Shown here: one piece after another, positions 46,922-57,616 of the stretch | Position numbering within the stretch: position 1 is the stretch's first letter | How the letters are laid out: each line of letters opens with the position of its first letter | NCBI RefSeq assembly: GCF_963678635.1 | Contig: NC_087067.1 | Location: 18,545,639-18,609,638, forward strand | Direction of reading: 5' to 3' | DNA length: 64,000 nt | Origin: Symsagittifera roscoffensis | Lineage: Eukaryota > Xenacoelomorpha > Acoela > Convolutidae | The notes under the pieces: generated by a model | The model's database searches: none | Seen by the model: the letters and a program-made list of their open reading frames with translations, nothing else | What the model was told of the DNA's origin: nothing | Program-made: the position numbers and the translations under genes

Positions 46922-47813
46922 GAAAGTCGATTAATTTCAAAATGATTAATAAGGACTGTACAAGGATTTTGTTCGTTGAAAATTATATTTCAAGTAACTC
47001 CTGAAAAATTGCCTAATATGTGACCAAAAATTCATCAAAACATGCGAAGTTGTTCCGAAATTTTCGACAATTGTACTGATGACGAAAACTCCAGGTCTGC
47101 AAAACAAGAAAAAGAAGCTACTTGTGAAAGCTCAGGTGCTGTGGTGTAGCCTTTATCACGTCTGCCTCACACGCAGAAGGTCTCCAGTTCGATCCTGGAC
47201 AGCATCAGAAAATCAATTATCATGAAAATGAAGAATAAGGACTGTACAAAGATTTTGCTCGTTGGAAATTATATTTCAATTAACTCCAGAAAAATTGCCT
47301 GACGTGTGACGAAAATACATTAAGAAATGCGAAGTTTTACCGAAGTTTTCGACAAACGCACTGATGACAAAAATTCCAGGTCTGCAAAACAAGAAAAAGA
47401 AGCTTTTTGAGAAAGCTCAGGTGCTGTGGTGTAGCGGTTATCACGTCTGCCTCACGCAGAAGGTCTCCAGTTCGATCCTGGACAGCATCAGAAAATCAAT
47501 TATCATGAAAATGAAGAATAAGGACTGTACAAAGATTTTGCTCGTTGGAAATTATATTTCAATTAACTCCAGAAAAATTGCCTGACGTGTGACGAAAATA
47601 CATTAAGAAATGCGAAGTTTTTCCGAAAATTTCGACAAACGCACTGATGACAAAAATTTCAGGTCTGCAAAACAAGAAAAGAAGCTTTTTGAGAAAGCTC
47701 AGATGCTGTGGTGTAGCGGTTATCACGTCTGCCTCACACGCAGAAGTTCTCCAGTTTGATCCTGGACAGCATCAGAAAATCGACTATTATTAAAAATGAT
47801 GAATAAGGACTGT

Positions 47814-50338
47814 CTTCATGGAAATGTACCGGAATTTGCTGGAGAGCAGCTCTCCGAGCAATTCCAAAAATGACGAAAAAACTTTTTTAATTGAATCTCC
47901 GCGGAGAAGAAGAATAGAAGGCACTGCCAGAGCACCTTTCTTTGGAACGTTGCCTGAAGAAGAGTGGGAATTCATCAAAAAGACCACGAAAATAGGACAG
48001 GATTTAGTATGGATAGAGTTGCCTTCATGGAAGAGGTCTGGACGGTAGTTCAGAGCTACGGGACTCAGTCTATGCTGAAAACAGGTCTCAACAGAATACT
48101 AATGCAGGAAATCCTTGACAAACTCGACGATTGTGAAGGGAGATTGAGCGAGTTATTGATCGACTCGGCCACTGACGTGAGTAAGGCAAATTCTCCGATA
48201 AAGGCAACACCGCAAGAAGGCAATGATGAAGTAGTGTATCTGTCAAGAACCAGAAAAGGAACGATGCGATCAAAGATGGTGACTGACAAGGTTAACGATA
48301 TGAAAATGAAACTTGGCAGCAAAGTGACATTGAGGAAAGCTGGAAAAACGAAGGTGGACTCTGAAATCTCGGTAAAAGCTGACAACTCAGTCAAAAGAAA
48401 GCGCGTCGAAGAAGCCATGAACATGGGACAGGGCGATGGCCGACTTCCTGGCACGAACAGAATGTTGACTGATGTAGATATGGTGCCACCCATTCTCATG
48501 GCGGGATTAAATTCAGCCAGTTATAAAACCAAGAGGAGTGACCGCACTCTGACTGGAGCAACGTTAGAAATGGAAATACTTAGCCAATGTGGAGAGAGTA
48601 CCCTACAAGATTTCAATTCGAATCATGGAAAGAAAAGTGTCGGAGGACAGCTAGTCCCAGTGGAATGCAACCGACTGATAGTGTCGGAAACCGAATCGAT
48701 TGATGAACCCGCTGGTGGATACATGGAGATGGTGGAATACAGAAACTCGGCTAGAGGACACTTAATTGCTCTAGAAAAAAAAGTGCTATGGAAGGTTACT
48801 TAGAGACGATGATACAAGGCACAAACATGAAGCAGAAGTCACACGGAACTCTGGTCTCTTCTGAGATGCACGCGGAAACGATAGACCAGTTGGTGAGCCT
48901 ACCATGGAGAGCAGTAGTGTTACAGCACTTCGAAGAAAAAATGAGAATCATCCTGAAGATACACGCTCTGATAGCGATACCCTATGCGAGAAAAGGATTG
49001 CAACTCAGTTTCGCTTGCTGCATGACTGGGCTGACACAGGGGGAATACGACTCAGAAGAAAGAAAAAGATTGAAGGGAGAGAAGATATTCTTAATGACGA
49101 GCATGAGAGATCTAATGACCCAAGAAGGAGCGACAATAGCGCTCTCTGTTTCATTCAATTCATGCTGGAACAAATATCAGTGCCGGCGTTGAACACTTGT
49201 GTCAAGATGCTAAAGGAAGGCGATGAACGAGCGAAAATTTTACTCTTATTAGCACTTTTGGACATCCATCAGAGTAAACCAATGCGAGTTAATATGAAGG
49301 AACCTGTGGAATTGGAACCAATGAAGAAGATTGACGAAATAAGGAGATTCTCTAACAAGGAGATGAGGCTTACAAAAGAATCTATGGGAGCACTGTCGAA
49401 GTCCAATGAATAATGTGGACTGATCAGGAAGGAATCGTACAGTTATGTATCCGGAATTGTAGGGATTGCGTATAATCCTTTCATAAATGAAGACATACGC
49501 GATTGCTTCTTCGATTACGAGCAAGCAGAGTTGCTAAATTTCATGACGTCAAGAATTGCAACGATAAGAAGCGCTGCTACTCAGCAGGCCAAGCTGGGAT
49601 TAGTCTTGGAGGAAAAAATGACTGCACCTTCAGTGCCAAAATCGGACAACCGGGTAGAATTTGGATTGGGATTCTCAGACGAACTGCTAAGAACGAGTCT
49701 AATGGTGGTGTGGGAATTGATGAAACCAGCTTGGTATCCGAGTCCTAACGTCGATTCGATATTGCGTGCAAGACAGGACGTGCAGAGGGAATTGATTTCA
49801 GACTGTAACTTGCCTGACCTGAACATCTTTTACAATTTGATGACGACAGCCTCTAGGAGCAACGGAGAAGACAAAGTCGAGTTGCCTGGCTGGGAACCAG
49901 AGGACTGGGTTAAACCTGGTAGCTGTCTGGCGAAAGTCTGTGGACAGGAGGATCACATCTGTGGAGGTCTGGATTGTGTGAAGATTAACGATATTGTTTG
50001 GGAACATCGTAAGGAAAGCAAAAACGGAAATGGAATTGATTGCAGATTGCCATAGAGGAACTGAGGTGAATCTAGTGACTGCACTAGGATTCTTTAGCAA
50101 GTTTGGTTCTTTAGAGTCACCATTGAATCTAGAACAAAAGCATGAGATGGTCACGGCCATCAGTGTAGAAGTGTTTTCCGAGAGTATATTGGAAAGTGGA
50201 GGGAAGAGATCGAGGTGGAGATGAACATCCGGCACAGCGAAACCTATCGTAGACCGTCGACAGCGCGTTATTTAGTGTGATGAACATTCGCCGCAATGTG
50301 CAAGAGCAGATACCCAGTGCATTTCGTAGCGGTGGATG
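47814..50338 (+). pseudogene. Foreign coding-like segment, truncated copy 1
   Basis: The satellite stops at 47813 and multi-frame coding-like DNA begins. Successive open stretches are 47818-48048, 47964-48803, 48788-49192, 48904-49413, 49417-50055 and 49994-50224, in changing frames with short overlaps and one in-frame TAA at 49411-49413. Base composition and codon texture differ from the AT-rich surroundings. The copy is cut at 50338, losing the part corresponding to 54474-55660. I recognise no protein family. The chain of overlapping frames suggests either decay by frameshifts or a compact virus-like origin. Confidence 0.6.
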
Positions 50339-50350
50339 TACAGTCCTTAT
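50339..50350. other. 12-bp filler at duplication junction
   Basis: The 12 bases between the duplicate copies contain ACAGTCCTTAT (50340-50350), the reverse complement of ATAAGGACTGT, which sits at the satellite/insert edge at 47803-47813. Templated filler of this sort is typical of error-prone end joining or replication template switching. Confidence 0.8.
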
Positions 50351-51948
50351 TGCACTGATGACGAAAACTCCAGGTCTGCAAAACAAGAAAAAGAAGCTAC
50401 TTGAGAAAGCTCAGGTGCTGTGGTGTAGCGGTTATCACGTCTGCCAAACACGCAGACGTGATAACCGCTACACCACCGATCCTGAACAGCATCAGAAAGT
50501 CAATTATCAAAAAAATGATGAATCATGACTGTACAAACATTTTGTTTGTTGAAAATTATATTTCAACTAACTCCAGAAAAATTGCCTGACTTGTGACGAA
50601 AATTCATTAAGACATGCAAAGTTTTTCCGAATTTTTCGACAAACGCACTGATGACAAAAACTCTAGGTCTGCAAAACAAGAAAAAGAAGATACTTGAGAA
50701 AATTCGGGTGCTGTGTTGTAGCGGTTATCACGTCTGCCTTACACGCTCCAGTTCGATCCTGGACAGCATAAGAAAATCGATTATTTTTAAATGATGAATA
50801 AGGACTGTACAAAGATTTTGCTCGTTGGAAATTATGTTTCAATTAACTCCAGAAAAATTGCCTGACACGTGAAAAAAAATTCATTAAGACAAGCGAAGTT
50901 TTTCCGAAATTTTCGACAAACGCACTGATGACAAAAACTCCAGGTCTGCAAAACAAGAAAAAGAAGCTACTTGAGAAAGCTGAGGTGCTGTGGTGTAGCG
51001 GTTATCACGTCTGCCTTGCACGCAGAAGGTCTCCAGTGCGATCCTGGACAACATCAGAAAGTCGATTAATTTCAAAATGATTAATAAGGACTGTACAAGG
51101 ATTTTGTTCGTTGAAAATTATATTTCAAGTAACTCCTGAAAAATTGCCTAATATGTGACCAAAAATTCATCAAAACATGCGAAGTTGTTCCGAAATTTTC
51201 GACAATTGTACTGATGACGAAAACTCCAGGTCTGCAAAACAAGAAAAAGAAGCTACTTGTGAAAGCTCAGGTGCTGTGGTGTAGCCTTTATCACGTCTGC
51301 CTCACACGCAGAAGGTCTCCAGTTCGATCCTGGACAGCATCAGAAAATCAATTATCATGAAAATGAAGAATAAGGACTGTACAAAGATTTTGCTCGTTGG
51401 AAAATATATTTCAATTAACTCCAGAAAAATTGCCTGACGTGTGACGAAAATACATTAAGAAATGCGAAGTTTTACCGAAGTTTTCGACAAACGCACTGAT
51501 GACAAAAATTCCAGGTCTGCAAAACAAGAAAAAGAAGCTTTTTGAGAAAGCTCAGGTGCTGTGGTGTAGCGGTTATCACGTCTGCCTCACGCAGAAGGTC
51601 TCCAGTTCGATCCTGGACAGCATCAGAAAATCAATTATCATGAAAATGAAGAATAAGGACTGTACAAAGATTTTGCTCGTTGGAAATTATATTTCAATTA
51701 ACTCCAGAAAAATTGCCTGACGTGTGACGAAAATACATTAAGAAATGCGAAGTTTTTCCGAAAATTTCGACAAACGCACTGATGACAAAAATTTCAGGTC
51801 TGCAAAACAAGAAAAGAAGCTTTTTGAGAAAGCTCAGATGCTGTGGTGTAGCGGTTATCACGTCTGCCTCACACGCAGAAGTTCTCCAGTTTGATCCTGG
51901 ACAGCATCAGAAAATCGACTATTATTAAAAATGATGAATAAGGACTGT
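50351..51948 (+). repeat. Satellite block inside duplication copy 2, 6 units
   Basis: Six plus-strand tRNA-Val units at about 50414, 50708, 50984, 51268, 51553 and 51837, each matching a unit 4135 bp upstream. They include one tRNA-half palindrome, one TGC unit and several with shortened anticodon or D loops. It ends at the same ATAAGGACTGT edge as at 47813. Confidence 0.95.
50420..50476. repeat. tRNA 5'-half palindrome, copy 3
   Basis: The duplicate of the palindrome at 46285, unchanged in both arms and loop. Confidence 0.95.
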
Positions 51949-51952
51949 CTTC

Positions 51953-52183
51953 ATGGAAATGTACCGGAATTTGCTGGAGAGCAGCTCTCCGAGCAATTCC
52001 AAAAATGACGAAAAAACTTTTTTAAATGAATCTCCGCGGAGAAGAAGAATAGAAGGCACTGCCAGAGCACCTTTCTTTGGAACGTTGCCTGAAGAAGAGT
52101 GGGAATTCATCAAAAAGACCACGAAAATAGGACAGGATTTAGTATGGATAGAGTTGCCTTCATGGAAGAGGTCTGGACGGTAG
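51953..52183 (+). pseudogene. Coding-like ORF, first open stretch (76 codons)
   Basis: Starts ATGGAAATG immediately after the satellite edge. It is Ser- and Glu-rich at first, then has an RRRR run near residue 37 and a segment ending FGTLPEEEWEFIKK. The frame stops at 52183, while the next frame is already open from 52099, so an 85-bp overlap or frameshift separates them. Copy 1 at 47818 differs by one residue. The family is unrecognised. Confidence 0.35.
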
Positions 52184-52938
52184 TTCAGAGCTACGGGACT
52201 CAGTCTATGCTGAAAACAGGTCTCAACAGAATACTAATGCAGGAAATCCTTGACAAACTCGACGATTGTGAAGGGAGATTGAGCGAGTTTTTGATCGACT
52301 CGGCCACTGACGTGAGTAAGGCAAATTCTCCGATAAAGGCAACACCGCAAGAAGGCATTGATGAAGTAGTGTATCTGTCAAGAACCAGAAAAGGAACGAT
52401 GCGATCAAAGATGGTGACTGACAAGGTTAACGATATGAAAATGAAACTTGGCAGCAAAGTGACATTGAGGAAAGCTGGAAAAACGAAGGTGGACTCTGAA
52501 ATCTCGGTAAAAGCTGACAACTCAGTCAAAAGAAAGCGCGTCGAAGAAGCCATGAACATGGGACAGGGCGATGGCCGACTTCCTGGCACGAACAGAATGT
52601 TGACTGATGTAGATATGGTGCCACCCATTCTCATGGCGGGATTAAATTCAGCCAGTTATAAAACCAAGAGGAGTGACCGCACTCTGACTGGAGCAACGTT
52701 AGAAATGGAATTACTTAGCCAATGTGGAGAGAGTACCCTACAAGATTTCAATTCGAATCATGGAAAGAAAAGTGTCGGAGGACAGCTAGTCCCAGTGGAA
52801 TGCAACCGACTGATAGTGTCGGAAACCGAATCGATTGATGAACCCGCTGGTGGATACATGGAGATGGTGGAATACAGAAACTCGGCTAGAGGACACTTAA
52901 TTGCTCTAGAAAAAAAAGTGCTATGGAAGGTTACTTAG
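52099..52938 (+). pseudogene. Coding-like ORF, 279 codons, Lys/Glu-rich
   Basis: A long open frame with high charge and low hydrophobicity. An early segment is rich in leucines spaced as in a coiled coil (LKTGLNRILMQEILDKL at about residues 37-55). A basic KRKR cluster lies near the middle, which could be a nuclear signal, and the C-terminal half looks disordered. It ends at 52938, overlapping the next ORF (52923) by 16 bp. The copy at 47964-48803 differs at three residues (L/F, N/I, I/L), all amino-acid-changing. I recognise no family; a phosphoprotein-like or cofactor-like role would be speculation. Confidence 0.4.
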
Positions 52939-53327
52939 AGACGATGATACAAGGCACAAACATGAAGCAGAAGTCACAAGGAACTCTGGTCTCTTCTGAG
53001 ATGCACGCGGAAACGATAGACCAGTTGGTGAGCCTACCATGGAGAGCAGTAGTGTTACAGCACTTCGAAGAAAAAATGAGAATCATCCTGAAGATACACG
53101 CTCTGATAGCGATACCCTATGCGAGAAAAGGATTGCAACTCAGTTTCGCTTGCTGCATGACTGGGCTGACACAGGGGGAATACGACTCAGAAGAAAGAAA
53201 AAGATTGAAGGGAGAGAAGATATTCTTAATGACGAGCATGAGAGATCTAATGACCCAAGAAGGAGCGACAATAGCGCTCTCTGTTTCATTCAATTCATGC
53301 TGGAACAAATATCAGTGCCGGCGTTGA
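52923..53327 (+). pseudogene. Coding-like ORF, 134 codons
   Basis: Opens with ATG inside the end of the previous ORF. It has globular-looking helix-rich sequence (VVLQHFEEKMRIILKIHALI, then MRDLMTQEGATIALSVSF). Its texture fits the sequence continuing in another frame after about 53310, so a frame change probably interrupts one ancestral protein. The competing frame 53039-53548 is open too, but its first half is unusually Arg/Ser-rich and looks like a shadow. Confidence 0.35.
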
Positions 53328-54190
53328 ACACTTGTGTCAAGATGCTAAAGGAAGGCGATGAACGAGCGAAAATTTTACTCTTATTAGCACTTTTGGACAT
53401 CCATCAGAGTAAACCAATGCGAGTTAATATGAAGGAACCTGTGGAATTGGAACCAATGAAGAAGATTGACGAAATAAGGAGATTCTCTAACAAGGAGATG
53501 AGGCTTACAAAAGAATCTATGGGAGCACTGTCGAAGTCCAATGAATAATGTGGACTGATCAGGAAGGAATCGTACAGTTATGTATCCGGAATTGTAGGGA
53601 TTGCGTATAATCCTTTCATAAATGAAGACATACGCGATTGCTTCTTCGATTACGAGCAAGCAGAGTTGCTAAATTTCATGACGTCAAGAATTGCAACGAT
53701 AAGAAGCGCTGCTACTCAGCAGGCCAAGCTGGGATTAGTCTTGGAGGAAAAAATGACTGCACCTTCAGTGCCAAAATCGGACAACCGGGTAGAATTTGGA
53801 TTGGGATTCTCAGACGAACTGCTAAGAACGAGTCTAATGGTGGTGTGGGAATTGATGAAACCAGCTTGGTATCCGAGTCCTAACGTCGATTCGATATTGC
53901 GTGCAAGACAGGACGTGCAGAGGGAATTGATTTCAGACTGTAACTTGCCTGACCTGAACATCTTTTACAATTTGATGACGACAGCCTCTAGGAGCAACGG
54001 AGAAGACAAAGTCGAGTTGCCTGGCTGGGAACCAGAGGACTGGGTTAAACCTGGTAGCTGTCTGGCGAAAGTCTGTGGACAGGAGGATCACATCTGTGGA
54101 GGTCTGGATTGTGTGAAGATTAACGATATTGTTTGGGAACATCGTAAGGAAAGCAAAAACGGAAATGGAATTGATTGCAGATTGCCATAG
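53300..54190 (+). pseudogene. Coding-like stretch with one in-frame stop
   Basis: From about 53300 the frame reads ISVPALNTCVKMLKEG and on to a TAA at 53546-53548. It then stays open without a break in the same frame to 54190, including YSYVSGIVGIAYNPF, FGLGFSDELLRTSLMVVWEL and LPGWEPEDWV. Protein-like texture on both sides of the stop suggests a nonsense mutation in one gene. The same stop is present in copy 1, so it predates the duplication. I do not recognise the protein. Confidence 0.45.
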
Positions 54191-54682
54191 AGGAACTGAG
54201 GTGAATCTAGTGACTGCACTAGGATTCTTTAGCAAGTTTGGTTCTTTAGAGTCACCATTGAATCTAGAACAAAAGCATGAGATGGTCACGGCCATCAGTG
54301 TAGAAGTGTTTTCCGAGAGTATATTGGAAAGTGGAGGGAAGAGATCGAGGTGGAGATGAACATCCGGCACAGCGAAACCTATCGTATACCGTCGACAGCG
54401 CGTTATTTAGTGTGATGAACATTCGCCGCAATGTGCAAGAGCAGATACCCAGTGCATTTCGTAGCGGTGGATGTGAAAAGTACGAGGACGATCGTGGATC
54501 AAGCCTTCTCAGTGCCGAAGTGCGTAAGATTAGCGAGGATGTCAGAAAAGTCTTACGAGTTATTATGCAAGATGTTCTCAGCAATTCCAGAGAGAACCAA
54601 AGGAGAGTTAGAACCGATACTGGGAAAGAAGTTCATGGGATACGCCAGTGGGAACTTCAGTGATTTTGAAAGACAGAAGTAG
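54129..54682 (+). pseudogene. Coding-like stretch with further frame changes
   Basis: Open pieces at 54129-54359 (LVTALGFFSKFGSLESPL), near 54331-54410 in another frame, and 54431-54682 (FVAVDVKSTRTIVDQAF to GYASGNFSDFERQ) follow each other with stops between. The first 345 bp are shared with copy 1; the rest exists only here. This is consistent with a decayed gene rather than an intron-bearing one, since I see no convincing splice signals at the breaks. Confidence 0.4.
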
Positions 54683-54799
54683 AAAGGATTAACAGCCACA
54701 GATTACAATGCGGTAGACGAGAATGATGAAATCCACCAAGTGATGATGGAAGTGGAACCACTACTGGAAGCGTTGGGAAAGCGTAATTAGAGGAGCATC

Positions 54800-55660
54800 A
54801 TGTTGACACATGATGAGTTCCCCTGCCATTGCTGGCTACAAACATGGTGGTATCCCGGGCGTAGTAATCTGTTGTTGATCTGGGACTGTGGAGAGCTGCT
54901 CTGCATGGGTTTACTAGATTCATCACAGCCCATAACGATAGCGATAGTGGGAGTTATGATGGCGATACGATGGCTGGAAGCTCATGTGAAAGAGAACAAT
55001 CAACAAGAAACGCCTACGAAAGAGCAAATGCAGGAATTGAATGTTCTAAAAGTTTTAGATCTTTTTGAGACAACGTGCAAAATCCTGAACATTCCGATGG
55101 AAGTGAAAAAGATATGGGCCAGAAGACGACTGATGCCATGCTTTAGAGCCAACGTGACTGCATCGTTGTACGAATATGCCAAGAAGCATATGTCGAAGCA
55201 CAGAAGAGTGTACAGTGCGTATCAGCTGGACATTGGAGCAGGAGCTTTCAAGCGAGCCTTTGTAACTCATCAGAATGCAGTGACCACCGCAGTAAAGAGG
55301 ACGTCTAGAATAAGTGAATATGACGGGAGAGAAAGAGAAGAAATGTTGAAGGAAGACTTGGAGAGAAACGTGACTTTTTGCCTCCACAACAGCGTCTGCC
55401 GAAACCGGGAAACTAACGTTGATCCTCTACCGAAAAACAAGATGCAAAAAGAAGAAAAATTAGAAGAATTTAGAAGTTTTAGAACTTCTAAACGACGGAA
55501 ACAAAGAGTGAAGAAGGAAGTATACAACGAAGCAACGACGGAGAAGATGTTTTGTGTGTCAAAAACTCAAATGAGAAACAAAGCAACTAAGTTTGCAATT
55601 GAAACTGAAGAGAAAACATTTAGTTGCATTTTGAAGATTAAAGAATTGTTGCATTTATAA
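54800..55660 (+). CDS. Unrecognised ORF, 286 codons, end of foreign coding segment
   Basis: The longest open frame in the window. The first 45 residues look less constrained. From about residue 50 it has a helix-rich region (TIAIVGVMMAIRWLEAHV, then LKVLDLFETTCKILN, then RRRLMPCFRANVTASLYEYA), followed by an Arg/Lys-rich tail with RRKQRVKK near residue 230 that could be a nuclear or nucleic-acid-binding signal. It follows the multi-frame segment directly and is absent from copy 1, which was cut before it. No family is recognised. It may be the least damaged remnant of the same element, or an exon. No convincing poly-A signal follows. Confidence 0.4.
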   Translation: MLTHDEFPCHCWLQTWWYPGRSNLLLIWDCGELLCMGLLDSSQPITIAIVGVMMAIRWLEAHVKENNQQETPTKEQMQELNVLKVLDLFETTCKILNIPMEVKKIWARRRLMPCFRANVTASLYEYAKKHMSKHRRVYSAYQLDIGAGAFKRAFVTHQNAVTTAVKRTSRISEYDGREREEMLKEDLERNVTFCLHNSVCRNRETNVDPLPKNKMQKEEKLEEFRSFRTSKRRKQRVKKEVYNEATTEKMFCVSKTQMRNKATKFAIETEEKTFSCILKIKELLHL

Positions 55661-56762
55661 ATTCGCGTTGTGATTTTAGTTAGTGGCTTTAGAGACACGT
55701 ACTATTTTTTTAGAAAGGCTTGAGTGGAGAGTATATTAAATATTCCAGCCTGCATGACTGTTTTTAATCAACTGAGATGACTGATCCTTTTGTGGTGATC
55801 TGAAAGGCTTGGGTAATCTCTTGAAGACGGAGATTATTTCATTGTTCCTTCTAACCACCGAGTTCCTTAATTTTAAAATTCAGGACCAATAACAACTAAA
55901 TTTCCGAAGGGAAGAAGCATAGTAGGATAATTTTATTTTGTTGATTGGCTGGACCGTCCTGCGTCCCAACACTTTTTAACCTAGGAGAAAAAGTTTTAAA
56001 TCGGGACATAGACATTAGAAGTCAGAAAAAATGTTTTATTTTCAGTCATATCCTCGAAAGTGCAGAATAGTGAAAGAATTTGGAAGGCTATAATAGTGTA
56101 GTATGATGCCATTTGTATTTTGCAGTGAGTCGATGTGACGTGGATAAAGGTGGTTACATGCATTTTGTAAATTCGGTTCGATGGCACTGTACTATTTTGA
56201 TGAAGACTACAAGACTCAACGAGGACGTTGACCGGGCTGTCCGGGGAGTATGTGACATTCGACCAGAATGTATCAAAATGCAAGTTCGAATTCGAGTTTT
56301 TATTGTGACATCGGAGTGGGAAGATAAACGGTGTTAACGAATTAGTGGTCTTAATCGTTCATTTTGACGAACGCGGAAGGGTTAATTTGGACTGACATAT
56401 TAATTTTTAGAAATTCGTTCGAAAAGAAAGACACGTGGTAACGTCGAAATTTCGCGCCAACTGAAAACTGCGAAAAGAAAAGAAGAGCAACTGAATTCGT
56501 GGAGAAAAACAGTGAACAACAGTTGTGAGAGACAGATCGAAATTGGAATAGCAAACGAAGATCAGACCATTCCGAGTTGCAACGATTGTGCCGCTACAAT
56601 CTTTACAACACGAATCCCGAGAATCAGGAAGTATTCGGACGACGTGTCCAGCCTTCGAGAATAAACAAAAGCGTTATTTGCCCGGATTCCAGAATCCGGA
56701 GGGGTCTCGGCAGAAAACTGTAACTCTCTGTTTTTTGAACTTTTAGCTTCTGGTGATGTCAT
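55661..56762. other. Region without recognised gene
   Basis: Higher-GC non-satellite sequence. A 74-codon ORF at 56113-56337 (with GYMHFVNSVRWHC) follows a TTTTGCAG acceptor-like site at 56119-56126, but it matches nothing I know and could be chance. No repeats, tRNAs or clear promoters were seen. Confidence 0.4.
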
Positions 56763-57616
56763 GAATTGAATTAATAACATCTAAATTCGTTTTCAGATTA
56801 TGAGAAGCTAGGAGTTAAGGGAAAGGATTGATCGATCTTCGATGGAGATGATCATTTTTATCTACTGAATAAAAACATTAGAAATATAATAAATAAGTAG
56901 TAGCCCTATTTTTAGGAGTGACCTCGTGGTCTGGGGATACTGCGACCCAGCCATGAGCTCACTATTTCTGCAAGTAATTAAATTAATTAGAGCGTTCTGA
57001 TCGAAGCCGGAAACAGTAACGTTTTGTCGACCCGATGTAAGAAAGACCACCAAACGAACTGGCTTTGGCAGAAACGGTGAAAAGCATGTAGAGCTGTGTT
57101 TAGACGCTAGTCAGTCGTTTTAGAATCTAGCTTTATTTTCCGTCGATATGTACTTCCGGCCGAATGTTACAACACCATGGTTTTCAACCCTTCTCTCATC
57201 TTCTGTGTGAAATATGTATTTTCGGTTTCCGACTCATCTTTTATCTTCTCCGGAATTTGACCCCTGTCATCGTCTCCTATCAGAGAAAATCGTAAAATCC
57301 CGGTCGCTCGTTTCTGTTCCCCACGTTTGGCATTGGAGTTGACTCGATTACTTTGTTTCCCCTCCCCCGCTTAAAATCTGGTCTGGGGTCTCTAGAACAA
57401 CAGGATTGTTCTCATGTGGTTCTGTCTACTCTTTCTCTTGAGCTTTCTCATGCTTCTCTCGTTCCGGTACTTTGTTTGTTTCTTATTTCTTCGTTCTGGT
57501 TTTGAAGTTAAATAAACAGCAAATTGTTAAGAACAAAACGTTTTACCATTAGGAGTTTTATCGATGTTTTTTGCTCGACCAAATTGAATTATCGAGCTTT
57601 CCCAAATCATGATGAC

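Larger units (their letters stand above)
29528..47813 (+). repeat. Right tRNA-Val satellite array, about 66 units
   Basis: Tandem units on the plus strand from about 29568 to 47702. Composition is zoned. From 30138 to about 32112, B-class CAC units dominate. From 32170 to 37250, a block carries CAA units, units with a 4-nt insertion in the anticodon loop (CTCCCTCACAC) and units with CACACAC loops. From 38140 to 44640, TAC units dominate and include most flawless bodies. From 45130 on come TGC units and units with a tRNA-half palindrome. The array stops abruptly at 47813 inside the linker, after ATAAGGACTGT, where foreign coding-like DNA begins. Confidence 0.95.
46216..50338. repeat. Tandem duplication of 4.1 kb, copy 1
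   Basis: This segment matches 50351-54473 at an offset of 4135 bp. It holds about 1.6 kb of satellite and 2.5 kb of coding-like DNA. I noticed only about six differences in the coding part. The duplicate joins copy 2 through a 12-bp filler (50339-50350) whose ACAGTCCTTAT is satellite sequence in reverse orientation. Confidence 0.9.
50351..54473. repeat. Tandem duplication of 4.1 kb, copy 2
   Basis: Counterpart of 46216-50338. Unlike copy 1, it continues without a break into 54474-55660, so its right side preserves the original arrangement. Confidence 0.9.

Noticed and set aside
48065..48499. Minus-strand ORF of 144 codons opposite the foreign coding segment (and its copy at 52200)
   Set aside because: It is the reverse shadow of the plus-strand 279-codon frame, with a low-complexity Ser/Leu/Phe-rich texture.
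49798..50235. Minus-strand ORF of 145 codons (and its copy at 53933)
   Set aside because: Antisense shadow of the plus-strand frame; no start context or protein-like pattern.
1..51948. tRNA-derived SINE family
   Set aside because: Units are strictly head-to-tail with no poly-A tails or target-site duplications and keep a full tRNA 3' half, so a tandem satellite fits better than dispersed retroposition.
47814..55660. Spliced host gene explaining the frame changes
   Set aside because: Consecutive open frames overlap rather than leave gaps, and I saw no GT..AG pairs that restore one frame; not excluded formally, but not supported by the sequence.
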